Positions 25,125 to 33,921 of a stretch of 64,000 bases of DNA are shown here, piece by piece. Positions within the stretch are counted from its first letter, which is position 1, and each line of letters begins with the position of its first letter. Made by a program: the position numbers and the translations under genes. The notes under the pieces are model-generated. The model had not been told where the DNA came from. It saw only the letters and a program-made list of their open reading frames with translations, and ran no database searches. The DNA is from Firmicutes bacterium CAG:145 (GTDB taxonomy: Bacteria; Bacillota; Clostridia; Peptostreptococcales; Anaerovoracaceae), in assembly GCA_000435715.1 (NCBI GenBank), contig FR882601.1, positions 60,841 through 124,840 of the forward strand, read 5' to 3'.

Positions 25125-26513
25125 ATGGATAACGAAAAACGTTTGGAATCATTGACTACCGAAAAAACGGAATTTAAACGAGAAATCGGAGTTTTTGGCG
25201 GAGTCAGCATTATCGGAGGTATCATGATCGGTTCCGGCATCTTCTATCTCGGTTCTTACGTACTTGAAAGAACCGGTATGGACAGCGGACTGGCGCTGGT
25301 ATGCTGGATCTTGGCAGGCCTTATTTCACTGTTCGGAGGCCTTTGCTATGCAGAACTTGGAACAGCTATGCCTAAAGCCGGAGGTCGTCTTGTCTATCTC
25401 GACGAAGCTTTTCATCCTGTAGTAGGATTTATGGCAGGCTTTACCGACTGGCTGATCGGAGGACCCGGCTCTATCGCTGCGGTTTCCATAGCTCTCATGA
25501 CAGTATTTCAGCCTTATTTCGGGCTCAGCGATTTTGGAGTAAAGGCGGCGGCTATCGTTCTCATCGTAGCGGCGACCTTATACAACCTTGTAGGGGTAAA
25601 AGTTGCTTCTATCATTCAGAACTTATCTATGGTCGCCAAGTTGGTGCCTGTCATGATAATACTCTTTGCTGCTATCTTTGTAGGCCGCGTCAGCCCTGAT
25701 CTGTCCTTTGCACAGGCAGGAGAATATGCTCAGAATAACGATACAAGCATCATATCTATGATCGCTATAGCAGTAGTTGCGGCTCTTTGGGCTTATGAAG
25801 GATGGACAAATCTGAACACAGTAGCAGAAGAAATCAAAAACCCAAAGAAGAACCTGCCTCTGGCGCTGATCATCGGTATAGGCGGAGTTACTGTAATTTA
25901 TACTCTGTTCAACTTTGCAATCATGAAGGTGCTTCCTCATGATGAGATAGTAAGCATGATAGAAAGCGGAGACTTATACTTGGGTACTGCCGTAGCCCAT
26001 AAGGTACTGGGAAGCGCAGGAGCATTTGTAGTTACTGCAGGAATGGTTCTTGCAATGTTCGGTTCCATGAACGGAATGATTTTAGCTCAGCCGAGAATGT
26101 ACTACGCCATGGCCGAAGAGGGACACTTCTTCAAATGCTTTGCTAAGATCCACCCTAAATATAAAGTGCCGTATGCGCCTATTATAGTGCAGGGAGTTCT
26201 TTCGGTCATCTTAGTACTTATCAGGAATCTGGATCAGCTCACCAACCTGGTAGTTGTCTCGGCTATGGTATTCAACGTACTTGTAGTACTTGCAGTTCCT
26301 ATCCTGCGTAAAAAGTACCCTAATATCGAAAGACCTTATAAAGTCTGGTTCTATCCGGTATCTGTAATAATTACCGCCTTAATTTTCGCAGCTCTCGTAG
26401 TAAATTCGGCATTAGACGATCCTGTAGTAGGACTTACAGGTTTCGGAGTACCGGCATTTGGAGCTTTGGTATATTACATATTTGATATAAAGAACAAGAA
26501 GGCGAAGAAATAA
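25125..26513 (+). CDS. APC-superfamily amino acid permease
   Basis: 462 residues with about 12 membrane helices. The N-terminal helix contains the APC substrate-binding glycines (GGVSIIGGIMIGSGIFYLGS), and AELGTAMPKAGG follows in helix 2. This places it in the amino acid/polyamine transporter group (PotE/LAT-like). The likely role is proton-coupled uptake or exchange of an amino acid or derivative. A very strong AAAGGAGG site precedes the ATG. One base separates its stop from the next ATG, so it is coupled to a hydrolase gene, suggesting that its substrate is processed by the neighbouring amidohydrolases. Confidence 0.88.
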   Translation: MDNEKRLESLTTEKTEFKREIGVFGGVSIIGGIMIGSGIFYLGSYVLERTGMDSGLALVCWILAGLISLFGGLCYAELGTAMPKAGGRLVYLDEAFHPVVGFMAGFTDWLIGGPGSIAAVSIALMTVFQPYFGLSDFGVKAAAIVLIVAATLYNLVGVKVASIIQNLSMVAKLVPVMIILFAAIFVGRVSPDLSFAQAGEYAQNNDTSIISMIAIAVVAALWAYEGWTNLNTVAEEIKNPKKNLPLALIIGIGGVTVIYTLFNFAIMKVLPHDEIVSMIESGDLYLGTAVAHKVLGSAGAFVVTAGMVLAMFGSMNGMILAQPRMYYAMAEEGHFFKCFAKIHPKYKVPYAPIIVQGVLSVILVLIRNLDQLTNLVVVSAMVFNVLVVLAVPILRKKYPNIERPYKVWFYPVSVIITALIFAALVVNSALDDPVVGLTGFGVPAFGALVYYIFDIKNKKAKK

Positions 26514-26514
26514 G

Positions 26515-28137
26515 ATGAAAACGATTCTACACAATGCTAAGGTTTATGTTGAAAAAGGATGTTACAAACAGGCCGTCCTGATAGACGACGGAGTCATCAG
26601 AAAAGTAGGCGCAGATGAAGAGATACTTGCTGCGGCCGACGAATTTACTCAGGTCATAGACTGTGAAGGAAAGACTCTGATTCCCGGACTCAACGACTCA
26701 CATCTTCATTTTATGCAGACAGGCGAGGTCATGAATCAGGCTAAGATAGACGGCGTCACTTCCATAGAAGAGATGATACAGATCTGCAGGGAATTTGCCG
26801 ATACTCATCCGGATCAAGTAAAAAAGGGACTTCACGCCATAGGATGGAATCAGGACCTTTTCGTCGGCAGCGATCGTATGCCTGACAGACACGATCTGGA
26901 TAAGATAAGCACAGAATTTCCGATAGTGTTAGAGAGAGTATGCGGACATATCGTTTCTACTAATACTAAACTTATCGAAATGCTGGGTATAGACGGAAGT
27001 TCGCCTCAATTTCCCGACGGGGAATTTCTGATCGGAGAGGACGGCTATCCCAACGGTATATTCACTGCCAACGCGTGCAATATTGCCAAGGCGCTGATAC
27101 CTGACTTTTCCATGGAGGAGAGAAGAAGAATTCTGATCGAGACCATGAAAGACGCAGTATCATGCGGTATCACCAGTGTGCAGAGCAACGATGTCGGAAC
27201 TACCTTCATGGACGGACCAGCGGCGTTTGCTCTGCTCCATGATATATACGATAAGGGCGAGGCATTGATACGCTACAGGCATCAGGTGTGCTTCAACGAC
27301 TTTTCTGCTTTTGAAGAATATCTTAAGGAAGGCGAATTTGCCAAAGGCAAATATGAAAGAGATTCCTGGCTGACTCTCGGACCTTTGAAACTGTTCAAGG
27401 ACGGCAGCCTGGGAGCCAGGACTGCTCTCATGAGGAACGGCTATGAATCTGACAGGGAGAATCACGGACTGGAATGGATCAAACCGGAAGAGATGGAAAA
27501 ATACTGTCAGCTTGCCAAAGAATACGGTCTGCAGGTGGTGACTCACGTCATAGGAGACGCCGCTGTAGAAAGAACCATAGACTGCTACGAGCATGCGTTT
27601 GTAGACGGCAAGAACAAGCTAAGGCACGCTCTCATCCACTGCCAGATAACAGATGAGGCTCTTCTCGATCGTATAGCGGAAAAAGACATTCTGGTATTCG
27701 CTCAGCCTATATTTCTCGACTACGATATGAACATCGTAGAGGAATTATGCGGCAGTGAGCTAACTTCGACTTCCTATGCGTTCGGCTCGCTCTACAGAAA
27801 AGGAGCCCACGTATCATACGGTACGGATTGCCCTGTAGAATATTACAATCCTTTTGAGAATATCTATATGGCAGTCACGAGAAAGAACAGAAAAGGACAG
27901 CCTGCGGGTGGATTTTATCCTAAAGAATGTGTGGACGTGGAGACTGCGGTAGACGCATATACTTATGAGAGCGCTTACGCAGAATTCATGGAAGACCGCA
28001 AAGGAAGGATCAGAGAAGGATATTATGCAGACATGGTGCTCTTAGACCGGGATATCTTTACTGTGGATCCGATGGAGATCAAAGAAATAAAACCCGTCAT
28101 GACCATGGTCGGCGGAAAGATCGTATACACAAAATAA
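26515..28137 (+). CDS. YtcJ-like metal-dependent amidohydrolase
   Basis: 540 residues of the Amidohydro_3 group. Metal-binding elements are visible: DSHLHFM near residue 62, THVIGDAAVERTID with its histidine near 345, and YGTDCPVEYYNPF with its aspartate near 440; the terminal beta-barrel strand ends KIVYTK. These enzymes hydrolyse amide or ester bonds of small, often hydrophobic N-acyl substrates; the physiological substrate of YtcJ-type proteins is mostly unknown. No signal peptide, so cytoplasmic. It is translationally coupled to the permease and paired with a paralogue downstream. Confidence 0.85.
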   Translation: MKTILHNAKVYVEKGCYKQAVLIDDGVIRKVGADEEILAAADEFTQVIDCEGKTLIPGLNDSHLHFMQTGEVMNQAKIDGVTSIEEMIQICREFADTHPDQVKKGLHAIGWNQDLFVGSDRMPDRHDLDKISTEFPIVLERVCGHIVSTNTKLIEMLGIDGSSPQFPDGEFLIGEDGYPNGIFTANACNIAKALIPDFSMEERRRILIETMKDAVSCGITSVQSNDVGTTFMDGPAAFALLHDIYDKGEALIRYRHQVCFNDFSAFEEYLKEGEFAKGKYERDSWLTLGPLKLFKDGSLGARTALMRNGYESDRENHGLEWIKPEEMEKYCQLAKEYGLQVVTHVIGDAAVERTIDCYEHAFVDGKNKLRHALIHCQITDEALLDRIAEKDILVFAQPIFLDYDMNIVEELCGSELTSTSYAFGSLYRKGAHVSYGTDCPVEYYNPFENIYMAVTRKNRKGQPAGGFYPKECVDVETAVDAYTYESAYAEFMEDRKGRIREGYYADMVLLDRDIFTVDPMEIKEIKPVMTMVGGKIVYTK

Positions 28138-28146
28138 ATCTTTTTT

Positions 28147-28190
28147 GCTGCCGCTTCGGATTACAGCTTGTCCGGGCGGCAGTTTTTTTG
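28147..28190 (+). terminator. Terminator between the two amidohydrolase genes
   Basis: CTGCCGC (28148-28154) pairs with GCGGCAG (28176-28182); an inner CGGA/TCCG (28157-28160 with 28171-28174) extends the stem; T7 follows. A TATAAT at 28193-28198 just downstream could start a new transcript. Confidence 0.85.
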
Positions 28191-28223
28191 TATTATAATA
28201 TAAAGACGACAGAGGTAGTTTTT

Positions 28224-29786
28224 ATGAAAGAAAATACGATCATTATCAACGGAAAACTGATGACCATGGATGAAAAAGGGACGGCCGACTGGATGGTCAT
28301 CGAAAGAAACCGTATCTTAGAAGTAGGAACGGGAGACGGCTATAAAACTCATCTTACCAATAGATCAAAAGTGATAGACGCCAGAGGAGGAAGCGTCACT
28401 CCGGGATTCATCGACAGCCATTTTCATGTGGTGATGACAGCCGTCAGCGACAGCTGGGTATCGCTGGAGGGCGTAAAAAATTACAGAGCGGCGGGCAAAA
28501 AATTAAAATCGGCATATTCAGGAAAAAAAGGAGAGCTGATTATAGGAACCAAACTCGATCCTCAATATCTTGAAGAAGGCGAAATGCCGGGCAGAACGAT
28601 TCTGGACAAATACTGCAAAGACGCTCCTGTAGCCGTGTATTCTGCAGATTATAAAATTCTTGCTCTAAACACCTACGGCATCTTATATTTTAAAGTACCG
28701 TTCTCACTCAACGGAGTAGAGGTAGACGACAGCGGAATGCCTACCGGTATATTCACCGATCAGGCAGGAGCAGTGCTGGATAATAAGATCTTCAGCGCCA
28801 TGACAGACGAAGACCGCAAAAAAGCAGTAGACCGTCTCGTGCCGCAGCTGTTTGGCTTGGGGCTTACGACTGTAGCGGCCATGGAAGGAGGAAATATGTC
28901 CTCTTCCTTTGACGAGAGTCCGGATGCTGAGTTTATATACAAGTACGGAGAAAATTACAAGATTGCGATGGAATTGTTCTATCAGACCACCGATATAAGA
29001 TCAGTAATAGAAAAGGGACTTCACAGGATAGGGGGAGCGCTCTATGTGGACGGAACTATCGGAGGAAGGACTGCGGCTCTGTGCACAGATTATTCCGACG
29101 CCCCAGGAAAAAAGGGCATATACAGCATACCGCCTTCGCAGCTGAGAGAGCTCGTAGCGGAATGTTACAGAAATAATCTTCAGGTGGGCCTTGACGCCAT
29201 TGGCGACGGCGCTATAGAGGAGTGTCTAAAGGCTTTTGAATATGCGGAAGAGCGATATCCTGCCAGAAAGCTGAGAGGAAGAATAGAGCACGCAGAGATG
29301 ATCACACAGTCCCAGATGCTGCGGGCGGAAAAACTCGGTGTCATACTTTCCATGCAGCCTACCTATGAGGGACTCTGGGGAGGAGCCGGAAAGATGTATC
29401 AGCACAGGCTGGGAGAAAGATATAAACAGACAAACGCTTTTCGCGAAATATTAGACTGCGGTATAGTCCTGTGCGGAGGCTCTGACAGCAATGTGACGGA
29501 CCCAAATCCTATGTTGGGTATTCACTACGCAGTCAATCATCCTGTAAAAAGACACAGAATTACTGTGGAAGAAGCCATAAGGATGTATACTGCCAGCGGC
29601 GCATACGGCCTCTTTTTAGAGGAGCATTTAGGCAGTCTCACTGCAGGAAAATATGCTGATGCAGTTATCTTTCCCGTCGACCTTAAGTCGACAGATCCCA
29701 AGAGTCTCAAGACTATCAGGCCTTTGTGTACCATCAAGGCAGGAGAGATAGTCTTTGACAGAGGTGTTTATCATGTTAAAGATTGA
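28224..29786 (+). CDS. YtcJ-like metal-dependent amidohydrolase, second paralogue
   Basis: 520 residues from the ATG at 28224 after AGAGGTAG; the frame extends upstream into the terminator region but that is not coding. It shares the Amidohydro_3 fold with the preceding protein but is well diverged: DSHFHVV near residue 65, LDAIGDGAIEECL near 325, CGGSDSNVTDPNPM near 420 and a C-terminal GSLTAGKYADAVIF. The standard second histidine in the HVIGD position is replaced by LDAIGD, so metal binding may differ. Cytoplasmic. Its end overlaps the start of the regulator gene by 14 bases. Confidence 0.84.
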   Translation: MKENTIIINGKLMTMDEKGTADWMVIERNRILEVGTGDGYKTHLTNRSKVIDARGGSVTPGFIDSHFHVVMTAVSDSWVSLEGVKNYRAAGKKLKSAYSGKKGELIIGTKLDPQYLEEGEMPGRTILDKYCKDAPVAVYSADYKILALNTYGILYFKVPFSLNGVEVDDSGMPTGIFTDQAGAVLDNKIFSAMTDEDRKKAVDRLVPQLFGLGLTTVAAMEGGNMSSSFDESPDAEFIYKYGENYKIAMELFYQTTDIRSVIEKGLHRIGGALYVDGTIGGRTAALCTDYSDAPGKKGIYSIPPSQLRELVAECYRNNLQVGLDAIGDGAIEECLKAFEYAEERYPARKLRGRIEHAEMITQSQMLRAEKLGVILSMQPTYEGLWGGAGKMYQHRLGERYKQTNAFREILDCGIVLCGGSDSNVTDPNPMLGIHYAVNHPVKRHRITVEEAIRMYTASGAYGLFLEEHLGSLTAGKYADAVIFPVDLKSTDPKSLKTIRPLCTIKAGEIVFDRGVYHVKD

Positions 29787-30882
29787 CTTTTTAGGAACTC
29801 TTAAAATTGAGTCCGAAGGCATGAATATTACTGATAAGCTGAGCAGCAAAAGCCAGGCTCTCATAGCTATCCTCATGACAAAAAAGAGATTGAGATGTTC
29901 AAGAAAAGAATTGATAGGCTATTTGTGGCCTGAAAGCAGTGAAGAAGCTGCAAAATACAACCTCAGATTTAATCTGTGGCAGCTGAGAAAGACTATATGC
30001 GTGCAGCCGTCAGGCCAGCCTTTTCTGATAATTACGCGGGATGACTGTCAGATCAATGAGAAATACTCATATCAGTGCGATTTCAGACAGATCATCGAGG
30101 CCGACGTTGAAAACTGCGATATAGGTAGGCTGGAAGAACTGCGGTGCATGTTCAGAGGAGATTTCTTTGAAAACAGATATTTTTCCGATCTGGAAGAATT
30201 TGAAGAACTGATGATAATGCAGCGCTATATTCTGGAGAATAAGAAACAGGTCATACTCAAAAGGCTGATGGAGTTATACAGAGAAAATAAAGAAATAAGA
30301 AAATGCCTGGATATAATAACAGATCTTGAGACTATGGATCCTTATGATGAGAAAAATGCAGAGATAAAGATTTCTCTCCTTTTAGAAGAAGGACAGCGAA
30401 GCGAAGCTGCACGCTTTTATCAGAAATTTTACAATAGGATGGTCTACGATATAGGAATGGAACCGCCGGAAAGACTTAAAAACCTCATAGGCGGATTTGC
30501 CGAAGTGCGAAAAAAAGATGAAAAGATCATCGACATGACAGTCGAAGCGATACCTTCTGTAGACGCCTTCTTTATGGCGCAGACTGCGGAGAAGCTGTCG
30601 GAGTTTTCCGAATTGTCATTGCCGGATTACCTCGACAGCGGGCAGATAAAGGATCTGGCTTTTATCACCCGCAAACTGGGTGCTGCGAGCCAGACAGGAG
30701 TTCCTTTTGTCCGGGTTTCATCGGCTTTTATGGAACTTATCATCGGGATATGTCGGTCGGATTTTCGAATCTGCCTGAGATTTGATTCATGGGAGAATGT
30801 GGACAGGATGTCCAAAGATGTATTGAAATTGCTGAAAAATAAATTGGGAGAGTCTCTCATACTGATATGTTCAGATCAGTAG
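29773..30882 (+). CDS. SARP-type transcriptional regulator (winged helix + BTAD)
   Basis: 369 residues from the ATG at 29773 after AGAGGTG. The N-terminal 95 residues form an OmpR-like winged helix of the AfsR/DnrI type (LKIDFLGTLKIE, SKSQALIAILM, ELIGYLWPESSEEAAKYNLR). Residues about 100-245 form the all-helical bacterial transcriptional activation domain (FEELMIMQRYILENKKQVIL, EGQRSEAARFYQKFY). The last 115 residues match nothing I know. SARP regulators are best studied in actinomycetes; a stand-alone copy in a Clostridia-type operon is less usual. It most likely controls the upstream permease and amidohydrolase genes. Confidence 0.82.
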   Translation: MLKIDFLGTLKIESEGMNITDKLSSKSQALIAILMTKKRLRCSRKELIGYLWPESSEEAAKYNLRFNLWQLRKTICVQPSGQPFLIITRDDCQINEKYSYQCDFRQIIEADVENCDIGRLEELRCMFRGDFFENRYFSDLEEFEELMIMQRYILENKKQVILKRLMELYRENKEIRKCLDIITDLETMDPYDEKNAEIKISLLLEEGQRSEAARFYQKFYNRMVYDIGMEPPERLKNLIGGFAEVRKKDEKIIDMTVEAIPSVDAFFMAQTAEKLSEFSELSLPDYLDSGQIKDLAFITRKLGAASQTGVPFVRVSSAFMELIIGICRSDFRICLRFDSWENVDRMSKDVLKLLKNKLGESLILICSDQ

Positions 30883-30922
30883 TCGCTACTTGAAAAATGT
30901 TTTGACTTTTTGTCCAAAACCC

Positions 30923-30951
30923 TTGACATTGAGCCATTTTAATGGTATCAT
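30923..30951 (+). promoter_or_regulatory. rplU operon promoter
   Basis: TTGACA at 30923-30928 and TATCAT at 30946-30951 with a 17-base spacer and a TGG extension upstream of the -10. Confidence 0.85.
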
Positions 30952-30957
30952 AACCAA

Positions 30958-31061
30958 GTTGAGCCGCGCAGAATGGGTAATAAGAGATCTTCACTGCACT
31001 TTTAGTGACCAGAAGCGTCCACCCACGATGGCGAGACCGGATAGAGGAGGAGAAAAACATA
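30958..31061 (+). promoter_or_regulatory. rplU (L21) 5' leader, candidate autoregulatory RNA
   Basis: The transcript would carry a leader of about 100 bases before rplU. It includes TCACT/AGTGA (30991-30995 with 31004-31008) and several further short complementarities. Many Firmicutes have an L21 leader element here that binds the ribosomal protein; I infer this from position and cannot fold it reliably. Confidence 0.45.
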
Positions 31062-31571
31062 ATGTACGCAGTAATCGAAACAGGCGGAAAGCAGTACAGA
31101 GTACAGGAAGGCGACGTTATCACAGTTGAAAAACTTGATGCAAAAGCCGGAGACAAGGTAACTTTTGATAAGGTACTCGTTCTCAACGACGGAAAAGAAA
31201 TGAAAGTCGGAACGCCTTATTTAGACGCTGGCGTAACTGCAAGCGTAGTAGAAAACGGAAAAGGTAAAAAGGTCATAATCTTTAAGTATAAGGCCAAGAA
31301 GGACTACAGAAAGAAACAGGGTCACAGACAGCCGTATACGATGGTTAAGATCGAATCACTGGGAACAGGATCTAAAAAGGCCGAACCTGTAAAAGAGGCT
31401 CCTAAAGCAGAAGCCAAAGAGGAAGTTAAAGAAGCAAAGCCGGTAAAAAAGGTATCAGCTTCGATGAAGAAAGACGAATTGATTGCATTCGCTAAAGAAA
31501 ACAACATAACTATCGATGAAAAAGCTACAAAAGCAGTTATCATCGAAGCTATCGAAGCAGCGTTAAAGTAA
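31062..31571 (+). CDS. rplU: 50S ribosomal protein L21 with C-terminal extension
   Basis: 169 residues from the ATG at 31062 after GGAGGAG. Residues 1-103 are standard L21 ([39 protein letters not shown]), a 23S rRNA-binding protein of the large subunit. L21 usually ends there. Here a Lys/Glu/Ala/Pro-rich linker (about 107-132) leads to a 35-residue helical unit ([19 protein letters not shown], then [15 protein letters not shown]) resembling HeH/SAP-type DNA- or RNA-binding folds. The extension is in frame, uses similar codons and ends immediately before rpmA, so it is not a sequencing join. Confidence 0.93.
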   Translation: MYAVIETGGKQYRVQEGDVITVEKLDAKAGDKVTFDKVLVLNDGKEMKVGTPYLDAGVTASVVENGKGKKVIIFKYKAKKDYRKKQGHRQPYTMVKIESLGTGSKKAEPVKEAPKAEAKEEVKEAKPVKKVSASMKKDELIAFAKENNITIDEKATKAVIIEAIEAALK

Positions 31572-31601
31572 TCTGACAATAGAGCATAGGAGGCGAGAGT
31601 A

Positions 31602-31862
31602 ATGGCAAGTAAAAAAGGTGTAGGTAGCTCCAAGAACGGTCGTGACTCCGAGTCCAAACGCCTTGGACTCAAAGCTGGAGACGGTCAGTATGTAAGCGCC
31701 GGAAGCATTTTGGTAAGACAGAGAGGAACTAAGTTCCATCCCGGCAATAACGTCGGTATAGGCGGCGATGATACTCTCTTTGCCAAGATAGACGGAGCTG
31801 TCAAATTCGAGAGAAAAGACAGAAACAGAAAGCAAGTAAGCGTTTATCCAAAGGAAGCTTAA
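31602..31862 (+). CDS. rpmA: 50S ribosomal protein L27
   Basis: 86 residues. L27 lies at the peptidyl-transferase centre, its N-terminus reaching the tRNA ends. The protein starts [19 protein letters not shown], i.e. directly at the mature form. In most Firmicutes L27 has an N-terminal extension removed by the cysteine protease Prp (YsxB), encoded between rplU and rpmA. Here both the extension and the protease gene are absent, and only 30 bases separate rplU from rpmA. AGGAGG precedes the ATG. Confidence 0.97.
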   Translation: MASKKGVGSSKNGRDSESKRLGLKAGDGQYVSAGSILVRQRGTKFHPGNNVGIGGDDTLFAKIDGAVKFERKDRNRKQVSVYPKEA

Positions 31863-31873
31863 TTGAAAACTTG

Positions 31874-31907
31874 AGACCCTGTAACTAACATATTACAGGG
31901 TCTTTTT
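31874..31907 (+). terminator. Terminator/attenuator between rpmA and obgE
   Basis: AGACCCTGTAA (31874-31884) pairs perfectly with TTACAGGGTCT (31893-31903), followed by T5. The obgE ribosome site begins only about eight bases later. Confidence 0.9.
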
Positions 31908-31925
31908 GTGACAGAGGGGAGGCTG

Positions 31926-33233
31926 ATGTCCAAGATGTTCGTAGATAGAGCAAGGATAACAATAAAATCGGGAAAAGGCGGCAACGGTGCCGTTACCTTC
32001 AGAAGGGAGCCGTATGTTCCCGAAGGGGGACCGGATGGCGGAGACGGCGGCAGAGGCGGAGACGTAGTTTTTGTAGCTGACAGAAACTTGAGGACTCTCA
32101 TGGATTTCAGATATAAGAGAAAATATGAAGCGGAAAACGGACAGGACGGCATGAAGCGCAAGAGATTCGGAAAAGCGGGAGAAGATCTTGAGATCAGGGT
32201 GCCCATGGGGACTGTGGTCATTGATGAGGAGACGGGACTCACCATGAAAGATCTTACAGAAAACGGTCAGCGTTTCGTGGCGGCCAGAGGAGGCAAAGGC
32301 GGCAGAGGCAATGTTCACTTTAAAAATTCAGTGAGACAAGCTCCTAATTTTGCTGAAGCCGGAGGCGAAGCCAAAGAACGGCAAGTCATTCTTGAAATGA
32401 AGCTTATAGCGGATGTCGGTTTAGTAGGGTTTCCCAACGTGGGAAAGTCATCGCTTTTGTCTGTGGCTACCAGCGCCCAGCCTAAGATAGCTAATTATCA
32501 TTTTACTACCATAGATCCGAATCTGGGAGTAGTAAATATTTTCGACGACAGTTTCGTGATGGCAGATATCGCCGGAATAATAGAGGGTGCAAGCCAGGGA
32601 CTAGGACTGGGATTCAGATTTCTCAAACACATAGAGCGCACAAAGGTACTGATCCATGTAGTCGATGTGTCGGGAAGCGAGGGAAGAGACCCCAGGGACG
32701 ATTTTGACAAGATAAATGCCGAATTGGCTGCCTATAGCCCTAAGATACTGAAAAAACCTCAGATAGTAGCAGCAAACAAGATAGATATGACAGATGAGAA
32801 TTCTAAGGAGTATCTTGAGTTCAAGGCTCATGTAGAAGATGCGGGATACAAGGTATTTCCCATATCGGCTCCTCTGAATTTAGGAGTCAAGGAGCTCCTT
32901 TCCGCAGCGCTTTTGAAATTACAGCGAGTAGAGCAGTCTCCGGCCGAGGATGAGGATCCTGCCCAGTACTTCGATTTTGAGGCGGATCAGGCTGATCCTG
33001 AATACAGAGAAATCCAAACAGGTTATGACGAAGAAGACGGCGTATATACCCTCAGAGGAAAACAGCTGGATAAGATATTTCGCTCTACCAATTTTAACGA
33101 TATGGGCTCTCTGCGCTATTTGTATAAATATATAGAGAAGAGAGGGGCCATAGACCGACTTAAAGAAATGGGCCTTGAAGAAGGCGATATAATCAGAATA
33201 GAAGATTACGACATGGAATACTGGGACGAATGA
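31926..33233 (+). CDS. obgE: GTPase Obg
   Basis: 435 residues from the ATG at 31926 (MSKMFVDRARI) after GAGGGGAGG; the ATG at 31935 is also possible, and a GTG at 31908 lies at the end of the terminator T-run. Order: glycine-rich Obg domain (SGKGGNGAVTFRREPYVPEGGP), G domain (GFPNVGKSS, DIAGIIEGA, NKID) and C-terminal OCT domain (RSTNFNDMGSLRYLYKYIEK, quoted in part). It is an essential 50S assembly and stress GTPase. It probably depends on readthrough of the terminator upstream, because no separate promoter fits the short gap. Confidence 0.95.
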   Translation: MSKMFVDRARITIKSGKGGNGAVTFRREPYVPEGGPDGGDGGRGGDVVFVADRNLRTLMDFRYKRKYEAENGQDGMKRKRFGKAGEDLEIRVPMGTVVIDEETGLTMKDLTENGQRFVAARGGKGGRGNVHFKNSVRQAPNFAEAGGEAKERQVILEMKLIADVGLVGFPNVGKSSLLSVATSAQPKIANYHFTTIDPNLGVVNIFDDSFVMADIAGIIEGASQGLGLGFRFLKHIERTKVLIHVVDVSGSEGRDPRDDFDKINAELAAYSPKILKKPQIVAANKIDMTDENSKEYLEFKAHVEDAGYKVFPISAPLNLGVKELLSAALLKLQRVEQSPAEDEDPAQYFDFEADQADPEYREIQTGYDEEDGVYTLRGKQLDKIFRSTNFNDMGSLRYLYKYIEKRGAIDRLKEMGLEEGDIIRIEDYDMEYWDE

Positions 33234-33237
33234 TCTT

Positions 33238-33268
33238 AAAAAGGCAGGTATATACTGCCTTTTTAGGT
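33238..33268 (+). terminator. obgE terminator
   Basis: AAAAAGGCAG (33238-33247) pairs with CTGCCTTTTT (33255-33264) around a 7-base loop, and the T-run serves as the tail. Confidence 0.9.
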
Positions 33269-33332
33269 TTTGATGCCGTCATGTTTTACCCCCGCTTCTC
33301 ATAAAATGAATGAGAGGCAGAAGGAGGGGACC

Positions 33333-33848
33333 ATGAGAAGATATCAAGACAAACTTTTAATTCAGGCAGTAATATGTCTTGCCATATTTGCGCTGGTCAG
33401 AGTGAGCGCCATGATAGGCGGAGATACCGTCACGAAGATAAAAGATTCCATAAGAGAGCAGGCGCAAAAAAATTACTCAATAGAAGAGATAAAAGAGGCG
33501 GGAGATCAGCTGACTTCAAAAATAGTAAACGCCCCCTCAGCTTTGGTTTCCGTCATAACTCAGGCCAATGAAGCCGGTGAGTTCGGCGCACCTGTAAATG
33601 AAGACGACAAGGACGATATCAAGACTGTTCACGCCGCAGGAAGCGGAGAAGTGACTTATGCGGGCATCGACAGAGAACTGGGAATGTGTGTTAAAATCAA
33701 ACACAAAGATAAGTTTTCGGTGTATGGAAATCTTTACACTCTGACTGTCGTCGCCGGTGATAAAGTGAAAAAGGGAGATATTATCGGAACTTTTGACAGC
33801 AAGGGTGAAGAAGAATTTTATTATCAACTGGGAGACTCTGTGGTATAA
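33333..33848 (+). CDS. Membrane-anchored degenerate M23/LytM-like protein
   Basis: 171 residues from the ATG at 33333 after AAGGAGGGG. One N-terminal membrane helix (residues about 9-27), then a helical spacer and a beta-rich C-terminal domain with lipoyl/LytM-type spacing (SGEVTYAGIDRELGMCVKIKH, quoted in part, then GDKVKKGDIIGTF and FYYQLGDSVV). The catalytic HxxxD and HxH zinc residues of M23 endopeptidases are missing, so it should not cleave murein. Non-catalytic LytM proteins act as scaffolds, such as SpoIIQ-like proteins in sporulation. Its role here is unknown. Confidence 0.7.
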   Translation: MRRYQDKLLIQAVICLAIFALVRVSAMIGGDTVTKIKDSIREQAQKNYSIEEIKEAGDQLTSKIVNAPSALVSVITQANEAGEFGAPVNEDDKDDIKTVHAAGSGEVTYAGIDRELGMCVKIKHKDKFSVYGNLYTLTVVAGDKVKKGDIIGTFDSKGEEEFYYQLGDSVV

Positions 33849-33921
33849 TGAACCCATCGATCATGATAGCGGCGTTGCTTGCCGGGAGCTTGCGCTGTGA
33901 TTTTAAAAGAAGGTGACAGAT

